DNA of 64,000 nucleotides, from positions 48,222-112,221 of the forward strand of contig NZ_JBKFFP010000009.1 in the NCBI RefSeq assembly GCF_046506625.1. Reading direction: 5' to 3'. A program made the position numbers and the translations under genes. Source of the stretch: Zhengella sedimenti. Its GTDB lineage: Bacteria; Pseudomonadota; Alphaproteobacteria; Rhizobiales; Rhizobiaceae. How positions within the stretch are numbered: the first letter of the stretch is position 1; every line of letters begins with the position of its first letter. Positions 8,716-17,158 of this stretch are shown piece after piece. The notes under the pieces were generated by a model. The model saw nothing but the letters and a program-made list of their open reading frames with translations, was not told where the DNA came from and did no database searches.

Positions 8716-10243
8716 CGTACATCGTGTCCACGGTGATGAGGTGAATTCCTCGCTCGGCTGCGAAACGCTCGGTGTTGCGGCGCGCCTTGCCGCGCACGAA
8801 GAACGGTATCTTGTAAAGCTCCTTCTCGGCGTCCGGCGTCCACGCTCCGGCGGACACCGTTGCTGTCGTGGTCCCGGCTGCCGGGGCTGGCGGTGCGGCC
8901 GGTGCCGGACTGTGGGCGGCCAGATGCGATGCGGTGGCGTTGTCGTGGAACTCGAAATCGTCGCGGAACATCGCCAGAAGGTGCTCTTCCAGCCCCATCA
9001 TCAGCGGATGGACCCAGCTGTCGAACAGGACGTTGGCGCCCTCGAAACCCATTTGCGGCGAATAGCGGGCGGGGAAATCCTGCACATGGGCCGGGGCCGA
9101 GATGACGGCGCAGGGAATGCGCAGCCGCTTGGCGATATGGCGCTCCATCTGCGTGCCGAGCACCAGTTCGGGCTGGCTTGCCGTGATCGCGTCCTCGACT
9201 TCGAGGTGATCGTCGGTCACCAGCGGCTCGACGCCGAATTCCGCCGCCGCCTCGCGCAGCTCGCGGGCGAATTCGCGGTTGTAGCCGCCGAGCCCGCAAA
9301 TCCTGAAGCCGAATTCATATGCCGCGACCCGCGCCGACGCGATGGCGTGCGCGGCATCGCCGAAGACAAAAACCCGCTTGTTGGTCAGATAATTGCTGTC
9401 GACCGAACGGGCATACCATGCCGACCGGTCTGCTTGCGCACCGGGCAGGCTGCCGGGGTCGAGCGGCGGCAGGCCGGCGAGCGCGCGGACCTCGGCAAGG
9501 AAGGCGTGCGTCGCCTTCGCCCCGATCGGGATCGTGGTCGTGTAGGGCATGGCGAACGTCTTTTGCAGCCAGCGCGCCGCGGATTCCGCGATTTCCGGAT
9601 AGAGCACGACGTTGAAGGCTGCCTGCGGCAGCGCGGCCAGATCCGCGGGCGTCGCCCCGAGCGGCGCCACGCAGCGCACCGCGATGCCGTTGGCCTCGAG
9701 CAGGCGGACGATCTCGGTCACGTCGTCGCGATTGCGGAAACCGAGCGCGGTGGGCCCCAGGATGTTGCAGCTGTTGGCCGGCACGTTCTCAGGGCGCTGC
9801 CGGCCGCCGGCACAGGCGCGCACGAGGCGGTAGAAGGTCTCGGCTGCGCCCCAGAATTCCTTCTTCTGGTAGGATGGCAGTTCGAGCGGGATGATGGGCA
9901 CATCGCCGCCGAGCGCTGCGGCCAGCCCGCCGGGATCATCCTGCAGCAGTTCGGCCGTGCAGGAGGCACCGACGAGCAACAGGCCGGGCCGGAAACGATC
10001 GATGGCATCGCGGCAGGCCTGCCTGAAGATGTCGGCGGTGGAGCCGGAGAGATCGCGAGCCTGGAAGGTGGTGTAGGTGACGGGCGGGCGCGCCTTGTCG
10101 CGCGCGATCATCGTGAAGAGCAAGTCGGCATAGGTGTCGCCCTGCGGGGCATGGAGCACCAGATGCACATCCTTCATCGAGGCTGCGATGCGCATTGCCC
10201 CGACATGCGGCGGTCCCTCGTAGGTCCACATGGCCAGCTTCAT
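8690..10243 (-). CDS. bchB: BchB, subunit B of dark-operative protochlorophyllide reductase
   Basis: Forms the catalytic heterotetramer with BchN that reduces protochlorophyllide without light. The protein is 517 residues from the ATG at 10243, which shares bases with the bchN stop (10240-10243). The frame is open further upstream but that part is out-of-frame bchN. Asp36 (in HAPQGDTYAD) is at the position of the unusual aspartate ligand to the NB 4Fe-4S cluster known from Rhodobacter BchB. A C-terminal DUF-like tail follows a low-complexity Ala/Pro linker (around residues 440-460). Confidence 0.97.
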   Translation of the reverse strand: MKLAMWTYEGPPHVGAMRIAASMKDVHLVLHAPQGDTYADLLFTMIARDKARPPVTYTTFQARDLSGSTADIFRQACRDAIDRFRPGLLLVGASCTAELLQDDPGGLAAALGGDVPIIPLELPSYQKKEFWGAAETFYRLVRACAGGRQRPENVPANSCNILGPTALGFRNRDDVTEIVRLLEANGIAVRCVAPLGATPADLAALPQAAFNVVLYPEIAESAARWLQKTFAMPYTTTIPIGAKATHAFLAEVRALAGLPPLDPGSLPGAQADRSAWYARSVDSNYLTNKRVFVFGDAAHAIASARVAAYEFGFRICGLGGYNREFARELREAAAEFGVEPLVTDDHLEVEDAITASQPELVLGTQMERHIAKRLRIPCAVISAPAHVQDFPARYSPQMGFEGANVLFDSWVHPLMMGLEEHLLAMFRDDFEFHDNATASHLAAHSPAPAAPPAPAAGTTTATVSAGAWTPDAEKELYKIPFFVRGKARRNTERFAAERGIHLITVDTMYDAKAHFSR

Positions 10244-11538
10244 GACAACGCCTCCCGGGTGGCGGGGGGGGCGTCGAGGACAGCGCGGCGGATCAGCGGG
10301 CGGGCAAAGAGTTCGGCGAGATCGCCCGCCTGCTCGTAGCCGTGGATCGGCGCGAATGCGAACTCGATCGACCACTTCGTGGCGTAGCCGTCGGCCTCGA
10401 ACGGGTTGGCAAGGCCCAGGCCGCACACGATCAGGTCCGGATCGGACGCGCGGCAACGGTCGACCTGCCGTTCCACATCCGCGACTTCCGAGACCGGTAC
10501 GCCGGGCGGCAGGATCGCCAGTTCGCCTGCCACCAGTTCGCGATGCAGGTAGGGGCTGCCGACCTCCACGATCTGCGCACCCGCTTCGGTGACCAGGAAA
10601 CGGGCGAGCGAGGGCTCGAGCTGGGAATCGGGAAACAGGAAGACCCGGCGGCCTTCAAGCCGCGACCGGTAGTGAGCGATCGCCTCGCGGGCACGCTGGC
10701 GGGGGGCAGCGACAACCTGCTCGAACCGCGCGCGCGGCACGCCGAAGGCATCCGCGATCGCCGACAGCCAGGCTGTCGTGCCGACTTCGCCGAGCGGGAA
10801 GATCGAGTCGATGCGGCGCGCGCCCCTTGCCTCTAGCGCGGCTGCCGTCGCGCCAAGATAGGGCTGGGCCAGGATGAAACGCGTCTGGGGACCGATGACC
10901 GGAACCGCATTGCTGCGCCGGGGCGGCAGGAAGGCGAAGTCCTCGATGCCAAGCTGCTCGAACAGGCGGCTGAACTGGTCTTCCACCACATCGGCCATGC
11001 AGCCGGCAACGACGAGCCGGGCGGGCTGCTGTCCGTCATGACTGGCTGACTGCTCCACCAGCGAGGCCAGGAAATTGTCCTCGCCCTGCGTGAAGGTCGT
11101 CTCGATCCCGCTGCCCGAATAGCTGGTCACCCGGCAATCGGGGGCCAGGCGGCGGTCCAGCCGGGCGGCGGCGCGCGCGAGGTCGAACTTGATGACCTCG
11201 GACGGGCAGGAACCGACCAGGACCAGCATGCGGATGTCCGGCCTGCGCGTGACAAGACGCTCGACGACGGCGTCGAGTTCGTCGTTCATGTCTGCCATGC
11301 CGGCGAGATCGCGCTCCTCCATGATGGCCGTGGCAAAGCGCGGTTCGGAGAACACCATCACACCGGCGGCTGATTGCAGAAGGTGTGCACAGGTGCGCGA
11401 CCCGACGACGAGGAAGAATGCGTCCTGCACCTTGCGGTGCAACCAGATGATCGAGGTCAGTCCGCAGAACACCTCGCGCTGCCCGCGCTGGCGCTGTGCC
11501 GTCCCGGCGTCGCTGTCGTGAAGCAGGGGGAAGGTCAT
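10240..11538 (-). CDS. bchN: BchN, subunit N of dark-operative protochlorophyllide reductase
   Basis: Partner of BchB; nitrogenase MoFe-alpha-like. The 432-residue reading from the ATG at 11538 starts inside the end of bchF (4-base overlap). The three cysteine ligands of the NB cluster are visible at Cys25 (REVFCGLTSI), Cys50 (VGSRTCAHLL) and Cys111 (LVGSCPSEVI), close to Cys26/51/112 of the Rhodobacter protein. With BchL and BchB encoded alongside, the whole reductase is in one operon. Confidence 0.97.
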   Translation of the reverse strand: MTFPLLHDSDAGTAQRQRGQREVFCGLTSIIWLHRKVQDAFFLVVGSRTCAHLLQSAAGVMVFSEPRFATAIMEERDLAGMADMNDELDAVVERLVTRRPDIRMLVLVGSCPSEVIKFDLARAAARLDRRLAPDCRVTSYSGSGIETTFTQGEDNFLASLVEQSASHDGQQPARLVVAGCMADVVEDQFSRLFEQLGIEDFAFLPPRRSNAVPVIGPQTRFILAQPYLGATAAALEARGARRIDSIFPLGEVGTTAWLSAIADAFGVPRARFEQVVAAPRQRAREAIAHYRSRLEGRRVFLFPDSQLEPSLARFLVTEAGAQIVEVGSPYLHRELVAGELAILPPGVPVSEVADVERQVDRCRASDPDLIVCGLGLANPFEADGYATKWSIEFAFAPIHGYEQAGDLAELFARPLIRRAVLDAPPATREALS

Positions 11539-12056
11539 CGTGCCTGCTCCAGTCCTGCCAAGCCGGCCGGAACCAGGCGGGCGCGATGATCGAGCCGCGC
11601 CTGCCGCAGTTTCCAGACGAACTGGCCTGCATTGATGACATAGGCGAGATAGGCGGCGAGCGCGAGGAGCATCAGCCCCGTGCTGTCGAGCGCCCGCGAG
11701 AACAGGGCGGCAAGATATGCCGTGTGCAATGCAAGGACGACGATGGAGAAGACGTCTTCCCAGAAGAACGGCCGCGCGAACAGGTAGCGTCCGAAAACGA
11801 CCTTCTCCCAGATCGAACCGGTGATCATGATCGCGTAGAGGACCAGGGTCTTGACGACCACCGACAACTCGGCGGCGAAAGCGCCCTCGCCGGTTGCCAG
11901 ATAGCGCAGGATCAGGGCGAGGCTGATCAGGAAGACCAGGAACTGGACCGGGGCGAGAATACCCTGCACCAGCGTCCATGGTGACGCATCGCGACGCTTC
12001 CGCTCTTCATCGGTGTAGAGCAAGGGGCGCTGTTCTGTCCGGTCCTGCCTCGCCAT
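11535..12056 (-). CDS. bchF: BchF, 3-vinyl bacteriochlorophyllide hydratase
   Basis: Hydrates the C3 vinyl group of (bacterio)chlorophyllide a on the way to bacteriochlorophyll a. The 173-residue membrane protein has hydrophobic segments (FLVFLISLALILRYLATG, VLYAIMITGSIWEKVVFG, VFSIVVLALHTAYLAAL). It contains the conserved WEKVVFGRYLFARPFFWEDVFS stretch. It is the first gene of the minus-strand superoperon, and the PpsR-type operators and promoter lie 50-110 bases before its start. Confidence 0.95.
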   Translation of the reverse strand: MARQDRTEQRPLLYTDEERKRRDASPWTLVQGILAPVQFLVFLISLALILRYLATGEGAFAAELSVVVKTLVLYAIMITGSIWEKVVFGRYLFARPFFWEDVFSIVVLALHTAYLAALFSRALDSTGLMLLALAAYLAYVINAGQFVWKLRQARLDHRARLVPAGLAGLEQAR

Positions 12057-12108
12057 GTCGCTTCATCCCGTGCTGGCGACCGGCTCCTCCGGCAAGCCAC
12101 CTTCGAAA

Positions 12109-12138
12109 AGAGTAAACCTGCCGATACAGAAGTGTCAA
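12109..12138 (-). promoter_or_regulatory. Candidate sigma-70 promoter of the bchF superoperon
   Basis: On the minus strand a perfect TTGACA (complement of 12133-12138) is followed after 18 bases by TACTCT (complement of 12109-12114). That would place transcription start about 12102 and give a leader of about 45 bases before bchF. The -35 hexamer is the outer arm of the PpsR-type operator, so bound repressor would cover it. Confidence 0.6.
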
Positions 12139-12166
12139 CTTTAATTGACGTATATTTCGGTTTACA
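12133..12166. promoter_or_regulatory. Two overlapping PpsR-type operators between bchF and aerR
   Basis: Site 1, 12133-12150, reads TGT-N12-ACG on the plus strand. Site 2, 12149-12166, reads CGT-N12-ACA (TGT-N12-ACG on the minus strand). Each differs by one base from the TGT-N12-ACA consensus of PpsR/CrtJ, and they overlap by two bases. Paired sites fit the known cooperative binding of PpsR tetramers. Placed between divergent genes, they could control both bchF and aerR-ppsR. Confidence 0.75.
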
Positions 12167-12291
12167 ATAGGATACGACGACAGGCATAGAGGGATATCAC
12201 ATCGATCTTCGGTCGTAGGATATGTTGCTCAGTACGCGCTCTGCCCGACAAGCCTTTCTCTGCTTCAGATTGCATGGCTTGGGTAGGAATC

Positions 12292-13236
12292 ATGAAAAAA
12301 CCGGAGACCGGAATCGCCGACGCCGCACCGCTTTTCTCAAAGGGCGAATTCGGACTGCGTTTTGATAATCCGGAGGTCCGGACGGATGGACAGAACCTCT
12401 CGCGCAAGCTCGAATTCCTGCTGCGCGAACTCCTTCAGGGAGACGTTGCCTCGATGACCGCTGCAAGGCTCTCCGACACGCGCGAACCAAGGATCGACAA
12501 TGACCGGCTCTTCGCAAAACCGCTTGCGGATTTCCAGGCACTCGTCCTTGCCCGGGGAACCCGGCTTGCCGACCTGAAGGCTTTTCTGGAGACCGAATTG
12601 CCGCCCGGCCGGCCCGCCTATCTGAAAGTGCTTTTCCTTGAAGCCATGGTGCGCCGCCTCGGTGTCCAGTGGACAAGGGACGATTGCGATTTCATCGACG
12701 TGACGATCGGCACGGCGCGCATGCAGCAGCTCATCCACGCCCTTTCGGCCGAATTCCAGCGCAGTCAGGGACGGCTGCATCCGCCGCGCGCGTTGATTGT
12801 CACGACGCCGAGCGAGCAGCACACATTGATGACGCACCTCCTCGGATTGCTGTTCGAATCGCTTGGCTGGTCGCGCCGGATCTCCGGCGAGAACGAGGCC
12901 GCACCGCAGCGGCTTGCCACGGAAATACGCGCCGCCGATGTCGTCTGCGTCAGTTGGGCCAGCGAACGGCTGCGAGACGAGGTCGCCGCGCTGGTTCGCC
13001 TTGTGCGCCTCAACCAGAACGCCCGGCACATACCGATCGTGTTCGGCGGCAAGGCGGCGCTCGACGGGGTCGATTTTCTCGTCGGCCTCGGGGTGGACTG
13101 TGTGTGCGACTCAGTCTATTCGGCCGCAAGTATCTGTGAGCATTACGTCCTGCTGCACCGGTCAGACATCCGAAAGGAGCGCGTCGTGAAGGCGCCCGCG
13201 TCCGACGAACCGAGAACCGAGTGGCTTTTGCGATGA
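12292..13236 (+). CDS. aerR: AerR/PpaA-type cobalamin-binding antirepressor of photosynthesis genes
   Basis: A 314-residue regulator encoded directly before ppsR, the usual place for ppaA/aerR. The C-terminal half (about residues 165-290) is a B12-binding (SCHIC-like) fold with SEQHTLMTHLLGLLFESLGW. His177 in that string is in the position used to bind cobalt in AerR-type proteins (family knowledge). The N-terminal half is a helical domain. The family modulates PpsR/CrtJ in response to light and cobalamin. The ATG at 12292 is preferred over 12274 because it has a GGTAGGAAT Shine-Dalgarno. The stop overlaps the ppsR start by four bases. Confidence 0.85.
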   Translation: MKKPETGIADAAPLFSKGEFGLRFDNPEVRTDGQNLSRKLEFLLRELLQGDVASMTAARLSDTREPRIDNDRLFAKPLADFQALVLARGTRLADLKAFLETELPPGRPAYLKVLFLEAMVRRLGVQWTRDDCDFIDVTIGTARMQQLIHALSAEFQRSQGRLHPPRALIVTTPSEQHTLMTHLLGLLFESLGWSRRISGENEAAPQRLATEIRAADVVCVSWASERLRDEVAALVRLVRLNQNARHIPIVFGGKAALDGVDFLVGLGVDCVCDSVYSAASICEHYVLLHRSDIRKERVVKAPASDEPRTEWLLR

Positions 13237-14672
13237 CACCGAACAAGACCATTCCGTCTTTGCGCGGCTTCGGAGTCGCGCCGGAAATGCTGCGCAAGCT
13301 TGATGAAGCGTCAATCGCCGCGCTCGCGGGTCTCGGCGCCGATCTGGTCATGTTCGTCGATGACGGCGCAATCGTGCGGCGCGCCTACTTCCCGGATCCG
13401 GCGCTCAAGGAACAAGGATTGGCCGATGCGGTCGGGCAAAGGTTGCAAGACCTGGTGACGCCGGAATCGGTGGAAAAAGTGGAACGGTTGCTGTCGGCTG
13501 ACAGCCGGCGAACCGCCGAACGCGGCGTTCAGGTGAACATCCCCGGAGCCGGCAATGACGATCTGCCGGTTCAACTGCATGTCTTTGGCGAAAAGGCGTT
13601 CCCCTACCGGCTGGTGATCGGCCACGACCTTCGCCACCAGATGCTACAGCAGCAGCGCCTCGTCCAGGCGCAGATGGAACTGGAAAGCGATTACCGTGAG
13701 TTGCAGGAAGCCGAGGCGCGCTATCGCACGGCCTTCCAGGTTTCCGCGATCGCCCTGTTGATGGTCGATGGCGAGCGGAAGACGGTTCTCGACGGCAACC
13801 CGGCGGCGGCGACGCTGCTCTCCAACACCGTGGGCATGATGGCCGGCAAGCCGGTGCGGGAGCTTTTCCGCCGCGAGGATCGCGACCGGTTGATCGACGC
13901 AATGAGCGAGGCCCGGCACAGCGGCGTGCCTGTTACCGTCAACGAGATCGAGACGGCCCGCGGCGAAACGGTGTCGCTGGGCATCCGCTCCTACCGGGAA
14001 AACGGCCTCACCAACCTCATCATCACGCTTTGGCCGGCCGACGCGGCGAACGAAGGCACCACCACATCCGTGGAAGCGCTGGCGGGAAAGCAGGCCGTCG
14101 ACCTCGCCTCGCTCCCGGAAGCAGCGGTTCAGACCGACCTCAACGGACGAATCGTCGCCGCCAACGACATTTTCCTCGACATTGTCCATGCGCCGTCCCT
14201 GAACCAGGTGATCGGCCGCAATGTGAGCACCTGGTTCGGCAATTCGGCCATCGACCTTCAGGTGCTGTTCGCGCGGGTGTCCGAAGAGAACACGGTGCGC
14301 GGGTTTTCCTCCACCCTGCGCGACAACCTGTCCGGCGAGAGACCCGTGCTGCTGTCCGCGCGTCTCCACCGCGAGAAAGGACTGGTGCAGATCGTCGTCG
14401 TTTCGCAGCCGGGAACGGCGCGCAAGGTCTCGGTCGCGCCGCTTGGCATGCCGGACCGCGCGGAAGGCTTCGCCCATCTCGTCGGCAAGGTGCCGATGAA
14501 GGATCTCATTCGCGAATCGCTCGACGTGATCGAGAAGATCTGCATCGAGGCCGCGCTCGACCAGACCGGTAACAACCGCGCGTCGGCGGCCGAACTGCTC
14601 GGCCTTTCGCGGCAAAGCCTCTACATAAAGTTGCGCCGGCACGGCCTGGAAAACTACCGCGGACAGGAATGA
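13233..14672 (+). CDS. ppsR: PpsR/CrtJ, redox-responsive repressor of photosynthesis genes
   Basis: A 479-residue regulator: N-terminal region, a coiled Q-linker (MLQQQRLVQAQMELESDYRELQEAEARY is the long helix), two or three PAS domains (about residues 20-140, 160-270 and 285-390), and a C-terminal Fis-type helix-turn-helix ending SRQSLYIKLRRHGLENY. It represses bch genes aerobically by binding TGT-N12-ACA. The ATG at 13233 overlaps the aerR stop. A GTG at 13221 is possible but less likely. The only cysteine I find is Cys437, just before the DNA-binding helices, matching the redox-active Cys of CrtJ. The second Cys of Rhodobacter PpsR is absent. Confidence 0.95.
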   Translation: MTPNKTIPSLRGFGVAPEMLRKLDEASIAALAGLGADLVMFVDDGAIVRRAYFPDPALKEQGLADAVGQRLQDLVTPESVEKVERLLSADSRRTAERGVQVNIPGAGNDDLPVQLHVFGEKAFPYRLVIGHDLRHQMLQQQRLVQAQMELESDYRELQEAEARYRTAFQVSAIALLMVDGERKTVLDGNPAAATLLSNTVGMMAGKPVRELFRREDRDRLIDAMSEARHSGVPVTVNEIETARGETVSLGIRSYRENGLTNLIITLWPADAANEGTTTSVEALAGKQAVDLASLPEAAVQTDLNGRIVAANDIFLDIVHAPSLNQVIGRNVSTWFGNSAIDLQVLFARVSEENTVRGFSSTLRDNLSGERPVLLSARLHREKGLVQIVVVSQPGTARKVSVAPLGMPDRAEGFAHLVGKVPMKDLIRESLDVIEKICIEAALDQTGNNRASAAELLGLSRQSLYIKLRRHGLENYRGQE

Positions 14673-14792
14673 ACCGGCTGCATCCGGCCAGACAGATGTT
14701 TCGTCATACGAAAGGCGTAGCCCGGATTACGCGCGACAAAATGCCACCCGGAGACGATGCGTCAAGGTTCGTGGACGCCTCTTTTCGGTGAG

Positions 14793-14833
14793 TGTCAATT
14801 TTAATTGACACTCGGTCGGACCGCTCCTAACAT
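14793..14833 (+). promoter_or_regulatory. bchG promoter with embedded perfect PpsR operator
   Basis: The operator TGT-N12-ACA is perfect at 14793-14810 and fully dyad-symmetric in its outer arms (TGTCAA...TTGACA). Its right arm is a perfect -35 TTGACA (14805-14810), followed by a 17-base spacer and TAACAT (14828-14833) as -10. The predicted start of transcription is at or next to the bchG ATG at 14840, so the message may have almost no leader. Confidence 0.8.
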
Positions 14834-14839
14834 CGGTCC

Positions 14840-15763
14840 ATGCAAGTTGCCCGATCGCCCGCCAAGTCGCCTGCCGCTCCCACCCCGGGAGCCGTGCTCG
14901 CGCTGTTGAAGCCGATCACCTGGTTTCCGCCGATGTGGGCCTATGCCTGCGGCGCGATCGCTGCCGGACCCGGGCTGAGCGACCGGGCATTGCCGGTCGC
15001 GCTCGGCGTCCTGCTGGCCGGACCCTTGATCTGCGGCGCAAGCCAGGCGGTCAATGACTGGTTCGACCGCCATGTCGACGCCATCAACGAACCGGAGCGC
15101 GTCATCCCTTCCGGCCGGATGCCGGGGCGATGGGGCCTGTATGTCGCAATCGTGATGTCGATGCTCTCGCTCGGAGTCGCGACGCTTCTCGGACCCTTTG
15201 TCCTCGGCGCTGCCCTGGTGGGGGTTTTCCTTGCCTGGGGCTACAGCGCGCCGCCGCTGCGTTTCAAGCAGAACGGCTGGATCGGCAACATGGTCGTCGG
15301 CTTCTCGTACGAGACGCTGCCCTGGGTGACCGCGATGGCCGCGGCGCTCGGACATGCGCCTTCGGGCAGCGCGATTGCGATTGCGGTCCTGTATGGCCTC
15401 GGCGCGCACGGGATCATGACGCTGAACGACTTCAAGGCCATCAAGGGCGATCGCGAAATGGGCGTCATGACGCTGCCCGTGCTGCACGGGCCGCGGGCGG
15501 CGGCGCTCATTGCCTGTGTGGTCATGGCGCTGGCGCAGGTGGCGGTCATCTTGCTGCTGCTGAACCTGGGCATGACCTTGCAGGCCCTGGCGATCGGTGC
15601 GCTCGTCGCGCTGCAACTGGCCTGCATGGTCCGCTTCCTGCGCGACCCGGTGCGACATGCGGTCTGGTATTCGGCGATCGGCGTCAGCCTTTACGTCACC
15701 GGCATGATGGTCGCAGCCTTTGCGCTGCGCGGCCTTTCCGTTTCCCCCATTTCCACCGTTTGA
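14840..15763 (+). CDS. bchG: BchG, bacteriochlorophyll synthase (prenyltransferase)
   Basis: Esterifies bacteriochlorophyllide a with geranylgeranyl or phytyl diphosphate; an integral membrane UbiA-family enzyme. The 307-residue protein has the LLKPITWFPPMWAYACG N-terminal signature and the first Asp-rich motif NDWFDRHVDAINEP (about residue 74). The second Asp motif is NDFKAIKGDREMG (about residue 195), among about eight hydrophobic helices. No clear Shine-Dalgarno precedes the ATG, and the predicted -10 ends six bases before it, so leaderless translation is possible. First gene of the bchG-bch2-bchP group. Confidence 0.96.
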   Translation: MQVARSPAKSPAAPTPGAVLALLKPITWFPPMWAYACGAIAAGPGLSDRALPVALGVLLAGPLICGASQAVNDWFDRHVDAINEPERVIPSGRMPGRWGLYVAIVMSMLSLGVATLLGPFVLGAALVGVFLAWGYSAPPLRFKQNGWIGNMVVGFSYETLPWVTAMAAALGHAPSGSAIAIAVLYGLGAHGIMTLNDFKAIKGDREMGVMTLPVLHGPRAAALIACVVMALAQVAVILLLLNLGMTLQALAIGALVALQLACMVRFLRDPVRHAVWYSAIGVSLYVTGMMVAAFALRGLSVSPISTV

Positions 15764-15775
15764 CGGAGACGCAGC

Positions 15776-17125
15776 ATGGCCGGCATCCCGTTGCGCAAGC
15801 ACTCACAGGCCCAGGAAGGCCTCAGCTGGCTCTCCATCCTGCGTCTCGGTCTGGTGCAGGCCGCGCTCGGCGCCATCGTGGTCCTGACCACCTCGACGCT
15901 GAACCGGGTGATGGTCGTCGAACTGGGCCTGGCGGCCGTGGTGCCGGGACTGCTGGTCGGCCTCCATTACGGCGTACAGTTCACCAGGCCGCTGTGGGGC
16001 CACGGCTCCGATGTCGGCAATTCGCGCACACGCTGGATCCTTGGCGGCCTGGCGCTGCTGGCGCTCGCAGGCACAGGCGCCGCGTCAACAACGGTGCTGT
16101 TCGAGCAATCGTTTGTTAGAGGCCTGTTGGCCGCCGTGCTGGCCTATGCGCTCATCGGGCTTGGCATCGGGGCCAGCGGCACGTCGCTGCTCGCGCTGAT
16201 GGCGAGCAGGACCGCGCCGCAGCGGCGCGCGGCGGCGGCGACGATCACATGGATGATGATGATCGGCGGCATTGTCGTGACCTCCATCATCTCGGGCATC
16301 AATCTGGATCCCTATTCGCACGAGCGCCTGATCGCCGTAACGGCCATAGCCGGCGCCATTGCATTTGCCATTGCCACGCTCGCGGTTCTTGGCATCGAAA
16401 GGCAGCCGGCGGTGGCCAGCGCGCAGCCGCGCGACGCAGCGGGCAGTTTCCGCGACAGTTTCCGCGACGTCTGGAACGACGCTCAGGCGCGGCTGTTCAC
16501 GATCTTCGTCTTCGTGTCGATGCTGGCCTATTCGACGCAGGATCTCATCCTGGAGCCTTTCGCGGGTCTTTTGTTCGGCATGACGCCGGGCCAGTCGACC
16601 GCGCTGTCGGGCACACAGCATGGCGGCGTGTTCATCGGCATGGCACTGGTCGGAATCTTCGGCGGGCGCCGGCGGGGCCTCCTGCGCCATTTCATCGTGT
16701 CAGGCTGCCTGGGATCGGCCGGCGCGCTGCTGCTGCTGTCCTCGGCAACCGCCTTTGCGCCGATCTGGCCGCTGCAGGCGAACGTCTTCCTGCTTGGCCT
16801 CGCCAACGGCGCCTTCGCGGTCGCGGCCGTTGCCACGATGATGCTTCTGGCAAGCGGCGGGCGCAGATCCAACGAGGGCATGCGCATGGGTGTCTGGGGC
16901 GCCGCGCAGGCAATCGCCTTCGGCCTGGGCGGGTTCATGGGCACGGCGGCGATCGATCTCTGCCGCGCGATCACCGGTGATGTCGCCACCTCCTTTGCGA
17001 TCGTCTTCGCGATGGAGGCGGGCATGTTCCTTTTGTCGGCGCTGATCGCGCTGCGCATCGGTTCGCCGTTGCCGGATCGGCCCGGCATGGTCCAGGCGCC
17101 GGCACCGCCGGTTGCTGCCGAATAG
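15776..17125 (+). CDS. Bch2/Orf428-type PucC-family membrane protein
   Basis: A 449-residue, 12-helix member of the PucC branch of the major facilitator fold, placed between bchG and bchP. In Rhodobacter the same position holds Orf428/Bch2. Shared features with the LhaA encoded at 1856-3295 include STLNRVMVVELGL near the N-terminus and QDLILEPFAGLLFGM in the middle, so the window carries two paralogues. A role in delivering or assembling pigment into light-harvesting complexes is proposed for the family; no substrate can be read from the sequence. It starts 12 bases after bchG. Confidence 0.85.
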   Translation: MAGIPLRKHSQAQEGLSWLSILRLGLVQAALGAIVVLTTSTLNRVMVVELGLAAVVPGLLVGLHYGVQFTRPLWGHGSDVGNSRTRWILGGLALLALAGTGAASTTVLFEQSFVRGLLAAVLAYALIGLGIGASGTSLLALMASRTAPQRRAAAATITWMMMIGGIVVTSIISGINLDPYSHERLIAVTAIAGAIAFAIATLAVLGIERQPAVASAQPRDAAGSFRDSFRDVWNDAQARLFTIFVFVSMLAYSTQDLILEPFAGLLFGMTPGQSTALSGTQHGGVFIGMALVGIFGGRRRGLLRHFIVSGCLGSAGALLLLSSATAFAPIWPLQANVFLLGLANGAFAVAAVATMMLLASGGRRSNEGMRMGVWGAAQAIAFGLGGFMGTAAIDLCRAITGDVATSFAIVFAMEAGMFLLSALIALRIGSPLPDRPGMVQAPAPPVAAE

Positions 17126-17158
17126 CCGCGGCAAGGCCGGCGGGCGGAGGAGGACGAG

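Noticed and set aside
6874..8736. 620-codon open frame on the plus strand opposite bchH
   Set aside because: It is antisense to the bchH codons; high GC leaves few stops. Product has no recognisable domain and is rich in Arg, Gly and Ala.
14674..14715. Short inverted repeats after ppsR (CCGG-N6-CCGG and TTTCG-N5-CGAAA)
   Set aside because: Stems of only 4-5 bp without a T-run; not enough for a terminator call.
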